Part shown: piece by piece, positions 33,112 through 33,943 of the stretch
Numbering within the stretch: the first letter of the stretch is position 1
Layout: every line of letters begins with the position of its first letter
Assembly (NCBI GenBank): GCA_964387795.1
Contig: CAYLYP010000030.1
Coordinates: 1 to 33,943 of the forward strand
Source: CAYLYP01 sp964387795
GTDB lineage: Bacteria > Bacteroidota > Bacteroidia > Bacteroidales > UBA7960
Reading direction: 5' to 3'
DNA: 33,943 nt
Translations under genes and position numbers: made by a program
The notes under the pieces: model-generated
The model's database searches: none
Seen by the model: only the letters and a program-made list of their open reading frames with translations
What the model was told of the DNA's origin: nothing

Positions 33112-33217
33112 CACTTTTTTTTAATACAATTTTCTTTATCTTCATATTTTTTTATAATTTGCTTTTTTTCCATAACCTGCCAAAATATCCCAATGGTCTA
33201 CCCTTCTTTCGATACAA

Positions 33218-33225
33218 TAAATTTG
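33218..33225 (+). promoter_or_regulatory. Candidate -7 element of the DUF721 gene
   Basis: TAAATTTG 37 bp before the ATG at 33262 fits TAnnTTTG. No good -33 element is seen. Confidence 0.4.
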
Positions 33226-33261
33226 CACTTTCCCTCGTTTAGTTGATATTATTCTATTAAA

Positions 33262-33540
33262 ATGGACACCCATTTAAACGATATTATTCAATCTTTCATC
33301 AAAAAGAATCATAAAGAACAACTTTATAATGAGCATAGAGTACTTGTCCTTTTTGACACAATAATTCCTCCCATTTATAAAGCCAACGTGACCAACGTTT
33401 ACGTCAAAAACGGAATTCTTTTCGTGAAAACAAATAATGCTTCGCTTAAATTCGACTTACTGACCAATCGCTCCGACATAATTAAACATATTAATAATGA
33501 AATCGGGTTAGAAGTAATTAAAGATATCATTTTACAATAA
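33262..33540 (+). CDS. DUF721 (DciA-related) protein
   Basis: Protein of 92 residues matching the short DUF721 domain found next to replication and ribosomal genes in Bacteroidota. The LNDIIQSFIKKNHKEQLYNE start, the VYVKNGILFVKTNNASLKFDL strand pair and NNEIGLEVIKDIIL end are typical. DciA proteins with this domain load the DnaB helicase in bacteria without DnaC; whether this short form does so is inferred. Divergent from the rpsF operon. Confidence 0.85.
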   Translation: MDTHLNDIIQSFIKKNHKEQLYNEHRVLVLFDTIIPPIYKANVTNVYVKNGILFVKTNNASLKFDLLTNRSDIIKHINNEIGLEVIKDIILQ

Positions 33541-33663
33541 ACTGCCCTTTCTAACTTATTTCTTCCAAATTTTTCAAAAAAATTAAAAAAAAGGCCTGAA
33601 CTTTTAAAGGCTACTATTTATTCTATTAATAATCAATGATTTAAAAATAAATTTTTTGTGTGA

Positions 33664-33671
33664 TATTTTTG
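33664..33671 (+). promoter_or_regulatory. Candidate -7 element of the outer-membrane protein gene
   Basis: TATTTTTG, 65 bp before the ATG at 33737. Just downstream, TAATACACTGTGTTA (33685-33699) is an almost perfect palindrome that may be an operator in the leader. The rest of the 196-bp gap shows nothing. Confidence 0.4.
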
Positions 33672-33736
33672 TGTTTTAATGTACTAATACACTGTGTTAT
33701 CAAAATAGTAAACCTAAAAAAATTACAAAAGAAATT

Positions 33737-33943
33737 ATGAAAAAAAGCATTTCAATTATCACGATTCTGTTTGCAATTCTGTTTGCATACGGACAAAAAG
33801 GAGTCATTACCGGTCGATTAATTGATACAGAAAAAGAAGAACCAATCGTTTACGCAGGCGTGACCCTGATGAACGCTAAAGATACCTCTTTGGTTAAGGG
33901 CGCGATGACAATGAAGGACGGAACTTTTAAGATTGACGAAGTC
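33737..33943 (+). CDS. Start of an outer-membrane protein with carboxypeptidase-regulatory-like domain
   Basis: First 69 codons of a gene that runs out of the window. A signal peptide (KKSISIITILFAILFAYGQ, cut near YGQ) is followed by GVITGRLIDTEKEEPIVYAGV, given here in short as ITGRLID and PIVYAGVTLMN, then DTSLVKGAMTMKDGTF, the typical N-terminal Ig-like regulatory fold of TonB-dependent receptors and related outer-membrane proteins of Bacteroidota. What follows (TonB plug and barrel, or the shorter outer-membrane beta-barrel family) cannot be seen. Confidence 0.85.
   Translation, partial: MKKSISIITILFAILFAYGQKGVITGRLIDTEKEEPIVYAGVTLMNAKDTSLVKGAMTMKDGTFKIDEV

Noticed and set aside
33057..33173. 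39-codon N-terminal extension of S6
   Set aside because: Unlike any S6 N-terminus and overlaps the predicted promoter.

Overview
The window is an AT-rich stretch of a Bacteroidota chromosome, probably a Bacteroidales/Marinilabiliales-type lineage. The evidence is a type IX secretion plug protein (DUF5103), a periplasmic-propeller/Y_Y_Y histidine kinase, a carboxypeptidase-like regulatory domain at the start of an outer-membrane protein, a DUF721 protein, few Shine-Dalgarno sites, and several promoters with the Bacteroidota -7 element TAnnTTTG. No rRNA, tRNA, CRISPR array or intact mobile element is visible.

Layout. 1-6.4 kb: the 3' part of dnaK, thiol peroxidase, a UbiD-family decarboxylase, a DUF2148 iron-sulfur protein, a truncated DnaB-like ATPase and a SiaC-type phosphoprotein. 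6.4-9.7 kb: a large two-component sensor kinase just upstream of siaC. 9.7-14.2 kb: an 800-bp gene-free stretch, a CDF zinc exporter, a MerR regulator with a complete CarH-type cobalamin-binding signature, and both exonuclease VII subunits. 14.5-16.7 kb: a PAS histidine kinase whose phosphoacceptor histidine is tyrosine, overlapping a single-domain response regulator. 16.9-22.5 kb: an outer-membrane barrel, an M3 metallopeptidase lipoprotein, an exported YiiX-like hydrolase followed by an orphan ThiS, and the T9SS plug protein.

22.6-31 kb is a respiratory module: nqrABCDEF, apbE (the enzyme that attaches FMN to NqrB and NqrC), then 1.1 kb without genes, then a 73-residue single-TM, four-cysteine protein that resembles the Na+-NQR maturation factor NqrM. 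With the upstream UbiD decarboxylase (a possible menaquinone step) this suggests a sodium-pumping, quinone-linked respiratory chain. The nqr promoter region carries a 22-bp perfect inverted repeat.

31-34 kb: a TrmH/SpoU methyltransferase, the rpsF-rpsR-rplI ribosomal operon, a DUF721 gene and the 5' end of a carboxypeptidase-regulatory-like outer-membrane protein that runs off the window.

Most of the window is housekeeping. The best second looks are the H-to-Y sensor kinase, the NqrM-like protein, the CarH-type regulator with its palindrome, the truncated DnaB-like ATPase, the YiiX-ThiS pair, and a boxA-like motif plus hairpin in the 1.1-kb gene-free region. All functional calls are by reading motifs; no database search was run.
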